A stretch of DNA of 64,000 bases, from the NCBI GenBank assembly GCA_020746875.1, contig JAGTJL010000013.1, forward strand, positions 1,984,001 to 2,048,000. The letters are read 5' to 3'. The notes under the pieces were generated by a model. It was given only the letters and a program-made list of their open reading frames with translations, ran no database searches and was not told the origin of the DNA. Position 1 is the stretch's first letter. Each line of letters begins with the position of its first letter. The position numbers were made by a program, and so were the translations under genes. Source of the DNA: Rhexocercosporidium sp. MPI-PUGE-AT-0058. Its lineage: Eukaryota > Ascomycota > Leotiomycetes > Helotiales. Shown here one piece after another: positions 25,030 to 36,689 of the stretch.

Positions 25030-26705
25030 TTATGATGGCCGATTTCGAAGGAACTGAATTGATATAGCAATCAATGCAACTATGAACCATTCCGCGACAG
25101 CGACGAAGAGCGGAAGTCCAAGAGACATCCCTCCGTCATCTAAGCCCTCGTTAAACGCATGTGCGAGTACCCATGCATTGAATAATCCACCACCAACCAT
25201 ATCCATGTAGAATATCAGGATATACAGTCGAGGTAAATCTTCTTTCGGGACATTCTTAGTCAGAGACAGTTCACTTCGTGCTGCCATACGAAATCCTTGC
25301 CCGGTTGCACAAAAGATAAACCCTGAAGAACGGTTAACCTGTTAGCAATTATGCAAGAATTGCACCATACCTGCAATCACGAATATCCAGCTTTGAGCCA
25401 CCCCTATGAGCAGTAACCCGATCATCATACAAGCGGCACAGACACAGCAAACATGGAGAGTGTCCCAACCTCTTAGGAAGAAATACATCACTGCCAGAGG
25501 TGGCAAGCTCACAAGATTACTGAAAGATTGTATCACGGATGCCTGTGAAATTAACGCGTGCTCGGTTTGTTCCATCATGATCTACACTCACATCTCCGAG
25601 GCTCATTCCGAACTTTCTTTTCAAAACTTGCAATAAAGTGCTTCCCGACATCAATTGCCCAAAGACATTGGTGAACGAGAACGTCATGATCAAGAAGAAA
25701 ATGGCGGGAGATAGCAGGAGGACCTGGACAGTCAAAACAAACTGGGTGCGAATATTTGCGGGTTTGAGAGCACTCCCGGTTGTCTGCTCTCCGGCAGGTT
25801 CGGTTGGCATGTTCCAAAAGAGAGCTACGATTGCCAAAGTCAAGCAAGCAATGCCTAAAGCCAATGGCAACCAAATGCCTCTTTCCATCAGAAATGCCGC
25901 ACTTTGTTTAGCGAGAAAATCCGGAACTAGGACGACCATTTGCCCAAGAGTGAATGTTTCGAACCTGTGCCAATGTCAGTAAATAACTTGATGGGAGTGA
26001 TCTTCCGATATTGATCTTGCCTATCATCTTCCGGAGTAACCAGAGCGAGAATCATAAATATCATTTCTAGACGCATATACGGACCAGAAGCAATTGCAAG
26101 GGTGACCGAAGATGCCCATGTCAACTTGACAGGGAATATCCGGTATCCCACTTCAAAGAAAAGGCGATTAGCAAAGATATAAAGAGAAAATCCGAGAATG
26201 ACATACACATCAGATAAATCCAAAGCTGACCTGCCATGTGGAAAATCAAATTGAGTTGAAGCATTCGTCGTATGCCCCATGTTCGGAGAAGCGAAGGCAT
26301 GTAAACACTGGCCACAAGAGCTAATTTGTTAGCGTGATATATGAGATCGGGAGGTTTGCTCAGCGTACCGATAATTGTATCCAGATTCACTTGTATAGCC
26401 GTAATTGAAGCGAGCTCTTTTTGAACTCGGATAGAATTTGTCTCGCAACGATTCTCTTCTGCAAACATCTTGGGACGACCACCTGGCGTATGAAACTCTC
26501 TGCAGATTGCATTTTCATACAATTGCAGCAGAGGAGCCTCCGAGAACTGATAAGACATGCTGACCAGTGTCATGACTCCAAAACAGCATGTCTTCGTCCA
26601 GTAGATGTCCGACGCTGCTTTAGCTGCGGCGCTCGCCTCGCTTGACGCCAGAAGGGGCTCACGTGCTCCATCGCTTGGAGTGATTGCTACGTCTTGAGGC
26701 CTCAT
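25030..26705 (-). CDS. MFS general-substrate transporter with a GC-AG intron
   Basis: Six exons are inferred: 26705-26369, 26320-26231, 26150-26021, 25964-25592, 25542-25371 and 25322-25030, giving 464 residues. The protein has many hydrophobic segments and belongs to the divergent fungal MFS group with weak motif A (LLRTWGIRRMLQLNL). It keeps the helix 4-5 element LALVTPEDDRFETFTLGQ across intron 3. The end of the last helices reads FCATGQGFRMAARSELSL. Intron 3 starts with GC (AG|GCAAGA at 26020) and ends in CAG; no GT donor gives a continuous frame. The other four introns are GT-AG. The substrate is unknown; efflux is possible. Confidence 0.78.
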
Positions 26706-27699
26706 GATCGCAGAAATGCTGGGATGATCTGAGGGTTTCTTTGCTCGACTAACTTGTCGAAGATAATCGGATGTGGTAAGTAATAGATTCACCGTTGAGT
26801 GTACACGCACATAAACGATTTTAACAAGAATATACTTGTCTCGGTTGCCTGAAAAGAAAAGCAAGTTCAGTCGAGGCTGTTCGCATTTTTGCCTTATCTG
26901 CTTTGTCTGCACTTGCTCCGGTGTACTTGGCTAATGGCATGTGAGGAGCTGGTACTAGATCCAAGGCTCTGGACTGCGAATGGGTCTTCTCACAGAGGCA
27001 GTACAGTGGTCTTCGTATCAAAACATCTACGAGAATTTCATGTCGCTTGGGGAATTGTATCTTCTGTGCGTTGCGTTAATACCCGCATGCAGCCGTCGCC
27101 GAAGTTTGGCCCTCCTGTTATTCCCTTATCTCATCGAATGCCGGAAGGGAGCGGAATGGGGAGCTACATCTCTCACGCGAAAGCCTCGCCTCCTTTTCGA
27201 ATTAGGTATTTTACAATTAACAGCTGAAGCATGAAAATCTATGGCCTTAGGGGGTCTCACTAGACTCTTGATAAGTTCATCTTACCTTGATGCAATGTTG
27301 TTTAATTCATTGAGAAGTGACGATAGAATAGGTCTGTGTACGGGACCAAGATGGATAGGGAGAGAACTGAGGGAATTTGAGGCTGGGACGACTCGGCGGT
27401 GCTTGAATATCGACAAGACCTTCGATTGGTCTATATATTGATCCGGGGCGGTTTTTTGCCTCGTCGAGTTGGCTTTAGGCAACATTGGTGGTCATGAGAC
27501 GTTGGGCACCCATGCTGACCCTGGATCAGGTGTGCGCTGGCTGCCGGCTGCACCAACTGAACAGTAAAACGAGGCTCGGACTTTTGCCTGTGTTCCTTAA
27601 CAAGGCTGGCACATCAGTCAAAATAGCAAGAGTTTCCAGAACCGATTTTCCGTTATTTCTTAACTGAGTCAGGGTGCTATCTACCACCGCACTGTCGCG
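26706..27699. other. Divergent intergenic region
   Basis: The interval lies between the divergent MFS gene and the orphan gene at 27700. I see no gene in it; short open frames lack any family signal. Confidence 0.45.
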
Positions 27700-28923
27700 A
27701 TGTCTCATCGTGACCGGAAAAGCGACAGATCTAGGAGAAGGAGCCAGGAAAACAATGATGAAGATCGTAGAGAAAGAGAGAGAACACCACGCCGATACGA
27801 TTCCTCGTCATATAGCGACTGGAATTGGATGGATGCTGAACCAAGAGGATATTGGTGGAGGTCCAAAACGAACGAGTGGGATGAAGTCATCTATGAATAC
27901 GATACGGAAACCCAGGCGCCTGAGACCGAGAGCATTGCATCTTCATCTCGCAACTATACAACTGATCGAAAAGAGGATTCAATTGCAAGCCATACCCACT
28001 GGCAGCGCAAGTCAACTCAAAGTGATGTAGCAAGCCGAAATGAAGACCTAAGTTACGACCTGGAATCATCAGGATACTTTGCGGAGTCCGGTTCCGGCCC
28101 CAGCTGGACGGCTCCAACGAAAGGAAGTTCAAGCAAAGAAAGTTTTCCATTGACAAAGATGTCTCCGGCTACGATGTCTCAAAATCTTTATGTAGGACGT
28201 ACAGTCACTAATGATGACGACAACGATTCTCTAGCGGATTCCCATGACTCCTTGGCTGAGGGAAATCAACAAATGTCTATTCATATTTCCGGGTCCGAAC
28301 CCACGAATCAATCACCTCAATTGCCTCCAGTTCTCATTCCCCCATCAATTATATGTGGCTGTGAGTCTGGAGATCATCTATGTGGTGTTGTAATATATCC
28401 CTCTCAACCATCCCCGAGAGATGGCAAGATCAGCTCGAAGAAAAGTAAAGGGAAGGCAGAATCATCCTCAGGCTCGGGTTCAGGTTCTGGTTCAGGGAAG
28501 CTTTCTGCGAGAGTAAGATTTTTCCCAAGAAAATGCCTCTCGTCCCATATCTATCTTACTGATCTGCGTTTCTTCATTCAGGGCCCGAACGGTTCAGGCT
28601 GTGGCCCGATCGTCATGCCAGGGGTCACGCCGTTCCCCAGGCCCCAGCCTCCTTCCGAGGGCTCGTCGAGTAAGCATTGGAATGCTTACCAGAAGCAGAT
28701 TACGGAGTGGGAAGAAGGGTATCGAGATTGGAAACATATCACTTGTCCTTGTAGACGTGGTTATTTTGATGAAGATGGGAAGTGGGTATCTGGTGGAGAT
28801 GTTCGCAAAGGAGTAATGAACTCCAACCCACGCTGGGAGTCGAATAACGGGTTTGCGCCAGATGTGAAAGCAAATAAGGACAGGTACAAAGTCAGATTGT
28901 TTTCGAGAGTCGAGGACTCTTAG
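27700..28923 (+). CDS. Orphan disordered protein upstream of the NLR gene
   Basis: An open frame encodes 407 residues starting with an Arg/Ser/Asp-rich head (MSHRDRKSDRSRRRSQ). The first 280 residues are polar and low-complexity, with a Gly-Ser run near residue 260. The last 110 residues look folded, with a Trp/Tyr-rich segment (WNAYQKQITEWEEGYRDW) followed by CPCRRGYFDEDGKW, a possible metal-binding or disulfide Cys pair. A stretch with GTAAGA at 28513 and CAG at 28580 could be an in-frame 68-base-class intron; I cannot tell whether it is removed. There is no signal peptide or membrane helix. I do not recognise the family. It lies about 1 kb upstream of the NLR gene on the same strand. Confidence 0.6.
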   Translation: MSHRDRKSDRSRRRSQENNDEDRRERERTPRRYDSSSYSDWNWMDAEPRGYWWRSKTNEWDEVIYEYDTETQAPETESIASSSRNYTTDRKEDSIASHTHWQRKSTQSDVASRNEDLSYDLESSGYFAESGSGPSWTAPTKGSSSKESFPLTKMSPATMSQNLYVGRTVTNDDDNDSLADSHDSLAEGNQQMSIHISGSEPTNQSPQLPPVLIPPSIICGCESGDHLCGVVIYPSQPSPRDGKISSKKSKGKAESSSGSGSGSGSGKLSARVRFFPRKCLSSHIYLTDLRFFIQGPNGSGCGPIVMPGVTPFPRPQPPSEGSSSKHWNAYQKQITEWEEGYRDWKHITCPCRRGYFDEDGKWVSGGDVRKGVMNSNPRWESNNGFAPDVKANKDRYKVRLFSRVEDS

Positions 28924-29920
28924 ATTATACTTTGCCGGTCAGAACACATATGTACAAAAGTAAGGTTGACTCGGCAGCAATGGCCAAAGATGCAGCTTTT
29001 TGAAGACGTGTGGTGCATCCAGTAGATGATTATGCAACTTCTACAGAGGAGAACCCAATCCAGTAATCTATCAGCTATATTTGATTAGTCACAATCAGTA
29101 CAAATTTGTACGCCGCATCATGGTATTTGGAGGACTTGTCCGCCTGAACTATTTTCTTCTGCTTGGATTTGAGGCCAGCCTGGGGATGGAGGATGCCAAC
29201 CCAGCTCACACAGCCCTGCCACTTGAAAGGCTGTAGCACCCCGCCCTTTTCCCCAGGCCCCATGGAGGTTCCTCACCCATGCATCGAAGGCGGGCCACCA
29301 TCAGCATGGCTGAATCGCAGGGGTATCTATTGGGGGGTCACATCTCTTTTGCCATGCGTGCGACAAACTCGAAAAGTGAGGCGGACGACCGGTGAGAATC
29401 TGGCAGCCCACCTCTGCCTCGTCCGCCGCCTAGGATGTGGGATGCCTCAACTGGAGGAACGAGGCCTTTTCTACCTAACATATGTGTACTGAGGGAACAG
29501 TTGTCGACGCCCAAGGCTCGGTACGTTTGAGGAGGTTACAGACTCGCCTCATTAAAGAGACAACGAGATCCTCGAGCGATGACTCTGTGTTTGAAACCCA
29601 CAAGACACACGGAACTTGTGAGGGGGATCCCGACACCCTAAGCCATATATCAATCACATGGCGGTGTCTGATGTGGGAACCTGCATGGGCAGCAGTGTTT
29701 CTGGTGCCAGTCTCCTATCAACGCCCGGTTTTCCCTCACCAATCAGCATGGGAATCGATGTGAGAGGCCCCTCGCGCAGCAATTTCTTGTACCGAGTAGT
29801 TCCAAGTGGTAGCCTTGGCCGCTATGCTGGCTCTTCTCTCTACCTCTGTTCACCAACAACAGCTCAGCTGATGCCTCAATGTTGATCTCACGTAGCTCTT
29901 CAATCAACAACTCACATTAG
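28924..29920. other. Intergenic, probably with the missing first exon of the NLR gene
   Basis: No complete gene is seen. The NLR gene's first recognised exon has no ATG and opens after an acceptor-like TTAG at 29917-29920, so its first coding exon probably lies here. I could not fix it with confidence. Confidence 0.35.
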
Positions 29921-32900
29921 ACCCCAGAAAGAGAATCGCGACCACGTCAACGTCAACATCGTCAACACCAGCGTCAAGCTTGAACTCCCACCATGTGCCA
30001 TGTAAGTTAGAGGAGCTTGTGAAAACAGTGGTCAGCCTCAACGAAGCTCGCAAGCTCGGCCGATCATCTGCTCAGGCAAGAATCGAGACGGCCTTGATAT
30101 CAATCAATTCGCATGCTAAGGCGGTCGACGTGCTCATCCAACAGCAACCAGATATCACTGCTGTTGTATGGGGAGCCTTTCGCTTTCTCATCGGCGTATG
30201 TAAACGATCGTTCTTGACTCTCCCAATGTGGGGGCAGGCAGTGGGGTCTTCCATGACTGACGTAGAAGGAAACTAGGTGGCCGCGAAAGAAATAGAAGGC
30301 TCAGAGAAAATCCACGTGGCTCTGGTATCGATCGTCGAGAATCTGGAGCGTTGGAATAAATACATCGATCTCTTCGATGAATTCGAAGGTGTCCGAATAG
30401 CCGCAGCTCGGTTGTTCAGTCAGATTATAAATTTCTTGGTCCGAGCAAGGATATTTTACCAAAAGTCTCGCGCTGGTAAGGCACAATCCATTCGTTGCCT
30501 CCCATCTGGAATGATTCTAACCAAGTCATAGCACGTCACATCAAAATAGCCTTCAGCACGTGGTCTGAAAAATACAATAGCATCATGAATCTCATTCAAC
30601 AAGAGTCGAGTTCCCTCGAGCGCGAAGCCGCTCTTGCATTCAAAACCAGCAAGTCATCCATCTCGCTCGTGTTGGGATCTGAAAGTGCTAATGACGCCTC
30701 GTTTAGGATGTCTTCGAGATCAAAAACGTAGGCTCTAGAAACACGTGTTCAGGGAAATACTAATTCGAGTCAAGTCCACCAGCAGCATTTGGAACGGGAG
30801 CAAATCGAGATCGCTAAGCAGGAAAGATTTCGCCATGGTCAGAAAATATCTTCCACAAACGACTAAGACTATCACTAATTATGTGTAGAAAGCTCCGCGA
30901 CAACTCAGGACATTCGATTGAACGTTACAAACGCCGCTGTGAACATTCGACATCTGCAAGATGGTAAGTGTCCACATGAATTCGCATGTCTACAGGAAGC
31001 TAAAGGCTGTTAGCTACACACCGCTTGGAACATTCCACTGCTATGAAATGGTTATCTCATAACCAAACCTCACAGCCTATCGTTTCTGCCGAAGAAGGAA
31101 CATGTTTGTGGATTCATCAAAGTGATGCCTGGAGGAACTGGGAAGATGACGGATACTCCAAGCCGCTGTGTATATCTGGTTCTCCAGGTATGGTCAGGGC
31201 CGCCCTACATGACGCCCCCAACTAATGGTCATGACATAGGATCTGGGAAGTCTACTGCAGCTCAACACCTCTCCAAAACGTCGACGGCAAAAGTCACAAT
31301 CTCCCACTTCTTTCGGAGCGTTATAAGCAAGGACCTTGCAAAATCCACGCCATTTGCGGCAGCTGTGCTCCACAACTTACTCCAAAACGAAATCGTCAAG
31401 TCGACAAAAGGCTACGCCACAAGTATCAGACAGATATCGGCCTTGTCTTGTTCCAAGAAGTGTGTGAATGATGTTCCTTTTCACCAGCTATGGGGCATCT
31501 TTCGAGCACTTATGAAAGAACTCCCCGAAGTGATGGTGATCGTCGACGGTCTGGACGAATGCGACGAGCATACCAGAACGGAGCTTGGTACCGCGATTGT
31601 TGGCCTATCCTACCTGAAGAATACCAGAACAATTGTTTCCTTTCGACATCATAGGCAACTGGACACAATCTTTCGAGACGCTCTCAGAATTGAGCTTACA
31701 CCCGCCTCAGTCATGAATGATATCAGACTTTATGTTGAAGCCGAAGTCCGACGACATCCCAAGAAATTAGGACCTCTGAAGGAGGAGCTTCTCGAAACCG
31801 TGATGAAATCTGCAAAGGGGATGTTCCTGTGGGTAGTGATGGTAGTTGAAGAACTCAAAAAGGCAGAGACCCTGAATTCACAGCGCCAGTGTCTGGCCAC
31901 GATTCCACCAGACTTATTTGCCTTCTACAAGATGATTCTCCAGAAAACAGGATCAAAATTACATTCGACGTCCCTCAGAAAAGAGATATTCCTTATTCTT
32001 GTTGGTCTTCGTCAGGCATTGACGTGTCAAGAGATCTCGTTCGCGCTGAGTCTGAAGTACAAGGGTAACACAGTGGTGGATAGCATGGACGCTTTGATCG
32101 ATTCTGAGGAGGCTTTATCACGAGTCTGTGGAGATCTGGTGCGCATTTCGGACGGCCGGATACACCTGGTACACGAAACTGTCAAAGAATACCTGCTTCT
32201 CCACCTGGATCGATCGACGCAGGTGACTACCGAAGAAGCCGAAGCCTACCTGGCGTTCAAGTGTCTGGTGGCGTTGTCTCAGGAGGAATATCGCTCGCTG
32301 AACAAAATATCGATTCTCATCCGCCAAAACGTCGGTGCAGCTGCGGCTGTTGATGAGGACAAGTACTTTTATCAGTATGCTGCAACACACTGGTATAGAC
32401 ATCTGATCGCAGTCAAGGACCCAGAAATTCGGCTTGTACGACTTCTGGCTTCTTTTCTGCAGGGAAATGAATTTGTGTCGTGGTCGGAATTTATATATCA
32501 ACTGAGTGGATCTCAGGGAACGGCGTTGGAGGTCGAATCGAAACTGAAAATCTGGAAAGCTGGTCTGGGAGATGAAAGGAAGAATCTACTGCCACTTGAA
32601 AGCTATTTTGCAGGACCGTACCGTGCTGCAGCGGATGGATTCAACCAGAATGCAGGCGATAAGACGTTGCCATTTCTGACGCTATATCAATTGGGAGAGT
32701 ATTACAATCTTGCCACTCGCATCCAAGAAGCTTTCCAAGTAAAAAGAACGGTTGCTGAAGGACTGGTAAAACTGCTCGGAGAACGAAACCCCCTAGCACT
32801 GAAGGCAGAGTCGGCCTTTGCCCTGGAATATCTCGGGCAGAGACTATTTCCGGAAGCTGAAGAAACCTTTGGAAGACTTGCCCAGATTCAACGAGAAGTG

Positions 32901-33869
32901 ATTGGAGAGGATCGCCCTGATTGCTTTCAGAGCTTGCAACGACAAGGCATGGCTGAACTTTGGATGACGAAGTTTGTAGAGGCGGATGCGAACCTCACGG
33001 AATCGTTACAGGGCTTGCTCAGAACAATTGGTCCGCAGAGCTTTCTATATCTCATGTCGCAACTTACTTTGGGACAAGTCTTGGAGTACAGGGGAGAAGT
33101 GAGAAGAGCAACTTTGGACTACGAGCACGTTTTCAGATACCGCAAGTCCACATTAGGACCGGACAATCTCATGGCTGTATGGGCGCAGTGTGCAATGGTC
33201 TCTGGGTATAGGAAGTTGAAGCGTTACGATGATGCAGAAAGCGCAGTCGTTGCAGTAATCGATGCCAGAACTAGGACTATTGGTTCGAGAACGGCTGCAA
33301 CCGTAGATGCAGTCATTCAACGTCTAGTGCTTTACCTCGACTCGGAGAGATTTCCCGAAGCTCTGGAGATGGTAGAATTTATTCTGGATGGAAGTCTGGT
33401 GGACGAATGGTTCGAGAGGCTCTGTCAGGTCGAGCATGTGCGGGCCTTGCTAGAGCTTTTCACCGAGAACCTCGGCGTCGCAATCGATATTCTCGAGGCT
33501 TTGGTGGCAGAATCAATGAAGAGAAACGAGAAAGGAAGAGTGAGATCAATCTTATGGGTGCGTTTGGACCTTGCAACATTATTGCGGAGGAATGGAAGAG
33601 GGGATGATGCCCTGATGCTGTTCGACGAAATTGTCACGAGGATAAGTCCTGAGTCTAATACCAGTGTGTCTATTTCCACTTGGGAGATTACCCAGTCCCC
33701 GCAAGATCTACAGATCGCTGAGGAAGCTTTGAGGCTGGTAAGAGATATCAAAACGTATGAAGCCGAAGTGCTGTTGAAGCAGCACAAATTGCGATGGGTT
33801 AGACAAGAAGACTTCTGGATCCTAGACGGAAGTCCCCCCGCAGACACAGCATGGATGAAAAGACCATAG
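29921..33869 (+). CDS. STAND/NLR protein: DUF7708-like region, NACHT, TPR-like repeats (5' end unresolved)
   Basis: This is a fungal NOD-like receptor, a class of signal-transducing NTPases tied to non-self recognition. Exons inferred: 29921-30195, 30277-30475, 30532-30727, 30770-30837, 30889-30963, 31014-31187 and 31240-33869, at least 1205 residues. The helical N-terminal part (VVWGAFRFLIGV joined to AAKEIEGSEKI) resembles the DUF7708 region of fungal NLRs. A short coiled coil (QQHLEREQIEIAKQERF) follows. The P-loop GSPGSGKST is created by splicing exons 6 and 7. Walker B is VMVIVDGLDECDE. The C-terminal 450 residues look like TPR/kinesin-light-chain repeats (ALEYLGQRLFPEAEETFGRL). The start codon lies upstream and was not found. 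A transposon relic lies directly at its stop codon. Confidence 0.85.
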
Positions 33870-33876
33870 AGCAAGG

Positions 33877-34027
33877 CAGCGTGAGAAAAAAAAAAAAATC
33901 AACTTATTCAATTTAATCATGATTAAATTGATTTATACTTGATTTGATTTGATTAGGTTTTAAAAATCCTTGATTTGATTTGATTAACTGACTCTAATCA
34001 AATCAAATCAAATCATTTCTCACGCTG
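33877..34027. mobile_element. 151-bp hAT-type MITE
   Basis: The element has perfect 12-bp terminal inverted repeats, CAGCGTGAGAAA at 33877-33888 and its reverse complement at 34016-34027. It is flanked by 8-bp target duplications, GAGCAAGG (33869-33876) and GAGCAAGC (34028-34035), with one mismatch. A CAG-starting inverted repeat with an 8-bp duplication is the hallmark of the hAT superfamily. The interior is very AT-rich with repeated TGATT/AATCA words and has no coding capacity, so it is a non-autonomous copy. The first duplication shares its first base with the last base of the NLR stop codon. Confidence 0.85.
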
Positions 34028-34599
34028 GAGCAAGCTAGGCAGGTGTCGAGATATCAGAGACACCGTGTGAGAGCGCTTCAATTGGCTCACAGGTCGGTCC
34101 CATCTACAAGATTTGCGTTCGGAGGACAGAGTTCTGGGCTACTTATAACCGCAGAAATTTTCATTCGGGGCTAGGGACTTCCGCAGCAAAAGATTATAGG
34201 TCGACAGGCGGCTGGCTAGGGAAACAACAGTACCAATGGAAGCAGCACAATCTCGATGATGAATCCCTGAGGATGGGATTGGTCAGAGCGCCCAGTAAGT
34301 CAGCTGGCTGATCAGTTAGCCAATTAGCTGGCGTTTTCTCGTAAGTCAGTCAGCTAGCGTTTTCTCGTAAGCCAATTAGCGTTAATATTCTCAGCTAATC
34401 AGCGACTTATAAGCTAGGGGTATTTTTATAAGTGATTTTAAAGTTAATTTAATAAGATAAGAGTAGTGTTTTAATACTTAATTAAGCGATTTTAATAATC
34501 TCGGAACGAAAAAACCACCCCTAATAAGCTAAAATTAGGCGATGAGACTCGGCAAAATAATATCGAAGGCTTTACTTAGCATTTAATTAATATATAAAA

Positions 34600-36109
34600 T
34601 ACTTATTTCCATCAAAATTAACCTTAATACTATATCTCGACGTACCTCACCTATTACTATTAATAATATTATATCCCAAGCCTTTACAGTACTATCTGCT
34701 CCCTTTAAAGTTAATATTTTTAGTCGTATAATAAGTTCTTCTTATATAGTACCTCCATTAGTATTAGAGTCCTTTACATTACTCCGTAATGTCTGCAAGC
34801 GACTTACAGCGATATATAACGAATATTATAATCCTTTTAAGTCTTAGCGCGTTAATATTACCTCAGACTACTCTTCTTACGTGTTTAATCAGCTATTATT
34901 TGACGATCGAGAAGTTAGTATACGGAAATTACCTTATGGGAAGAGCTTAAGTCCTGCAACTAAGAAACCAAAGAGGTCTTAAGTATAGGAGATAGGATAT
35001 TATTTAATTAATTTAACACATTTAAAAAAGCCTTAATATTAAGCCTATAAACGCTATAAGTTATAAAGCTAAAGATTAAGGATTTATAATCTATACTCAC
35101 AATATTAAGTTATTACAACCAGCGATTTTCTCGATATAAAGAGCACGTCTTTAACTTTAATAGCCTTAAGAACGCCGAGAAACACCTATTATATATATAC
35201 TATTTGAACGCTAAAGGAAATATATAACGAATAAAAGCTATAACTTAATTTATATAACCCTTTAATTATATAAACGGAAATCCTCACTTAATAATCCCCT
35301 TTCGACAGAAAGAATTCAAGAACGCGTTCCTTAAATAAGTTATTTTGGACGACGTAAAAGCACGAAAAGCAACGTCAAAACACCTTAAAAAAATATTCCG
35401 GATTACTAACTAAGACGTAATAAATATATTACTTGCGTTAAGCTCAACTGTAGCTACTTAAATCGATTAAATATTTAAGTACTTTAAACCAGAGCTAATT
35501 GCAGAAGTTTTAAGCGCATAATTAAGAATATTAATTACTTTTAATAGCTGGGGATCGAAGAAAAAAAAGCTTAATATTATGGCTATAATTCTTTACTTTA
35601 TTAACGGCAAAAGAGATCTTATTACGCGTCTTGCAGGACTCCTAGAGTTATTAGGACATGGCAAAACAGGCATTAATATATATTATTTAAATCCCGTGTA
35701 TTTATATTAACTTTTAATAAAGCAATAATCTATAATTCTTCTTCTCCTTCGTCGATTCGGCATTACCGCGCAGAATATCGGCTGGTTCGTCTTTAATAAC
35801 GTAATAAATAATAACACAATACTCGTTAAGCTTTCAAAAACATACAAATTCAATTTAAAACAAAAGAAATTACGCTACGTTAGCTATATTCTCAATCTTA
35901 TCGCAAAGGAATACTTATTTAAACAAGATTCTGCCAGTTTTAAAAAAGATTATAAAGCCGTAAGTGCGCCGGCGCGTCGACAGCTGTAAAAGCAACGCAA
36001 AGAGCTTAGGAAACTATATAACTTAGTCGCACACGTCATAGCTTCTAAAAAGAGATCTGAGCTCTTTATTAAGTTACAAAAAGAATGAAATAAAAGTAAA
36101 GCTATTAAT
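34600..36109 (+). pseudogene. hAT transposase, N-terminal and central part (relic)
   Basis: The plus strand encodes a stop-riddled transposase. The clearest stretch is near 35750-35910, where IGWFVFNNVINNNT is followed by KLRYVSYILNLIAKEYLF. These match the conserved hAT segment with a Asp-Asn-Ala-Ser-Asn-Asn-type motif and the later Cys/Ser-x-x-His-Ile-Leu-Asn-Leu segment. Stops occur mostly as TAA or TAG at expected Gln codons. The start codon and any DNA-binding zinc finger could not be placed. The frame is interrupted at 36109 by the retrotransposon. Confidence 0.8.
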
Positions 36110-36114
36110 CGAAG

Positions 36115-36310
36115 TATCGTGCAACATACCTTGAGGCTCCACAGAAGCGAATATCAGTTCAATTGAAGGCTGCGCAATTGCGTATATAACTATTGTTATA
36201 TTATTACATATGGCGCATTCAAGCTCCTTAAATAAGGAAGCTTACTGGCGCTATAGTTTTAGTAATCTTGATTAGGCTCGCTTAGCCAACTAATTATAAC
36301 CTGCACGACA
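36115..36310 (-). repeat. 3' LTR of the Copia element (196 bp)
   Basis: This is the downstream LTR in the element's own orientation. It ends on the plus strand in GCACGACA, and the purine tract AGCAAGGGGG lies next to it on the minus strand. It differs from the other LTR by scattered transitions. Confidence 0.9.
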
Positions 36311-36689
36311 CACCCCCTTGCTAAAGATAATACGTAGTTTTAGCGAAGCAAACAAGTGTATAATAATTATAATAGATAATAGTAAAACGATAGATAATAA
36401 GGAAAAGTAATAACTAAGAATCAAAGTAAATATATTTAACGTATAAGCGAGAGTATATAAACAGCTCCCTCCTTCGTAACTTCCTTTTATAAGCATATTA
36501 AATTCAAAAATAAGTCGTGTTTCTGCCGCTAAATTAGTCGCCCGTGCCTTCCGCTTTTCTAACCTCGCTGCTACTCGCGCAGCTAAAAAAGTATATTTCT
36601 TTTTATCTTTTATATTTTTAAGTTTGATTTCCGACGTTATCTGAATCAAAAGATTAAGAGATTAAGTGAGTTGAAGCATATTAATTAGT

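Noticed and set aside
8859..26705. Secondary-metabolite cluster around the three MFS genes
   Set aside because: No polyketide synthase, peptide synthetase, terpene synthase or P450 gene is present, so transporters alone do not support a cluster.
29163..29492. Plus-strand open frame of about 109 codons
   Set aside because: Pro/Gly/Cys-rich chance frame in a GC-richer patch with no domain features.
29658..29885. Plus-strand ATG frame considered as the first exon of the NLR gene
   Set aside because: I found no donor that joins it in the right phase to the acceptor at 29920, so the link is unproven.
36290..36649. Minus-strand open frame of 119 codons near the 3' LTR
   Set aside because: It runs through the polypurine tract into the LTR and has a hydrophobic low-complexity end. 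It is more likely an AT-rich chance frame than a Copia gene.
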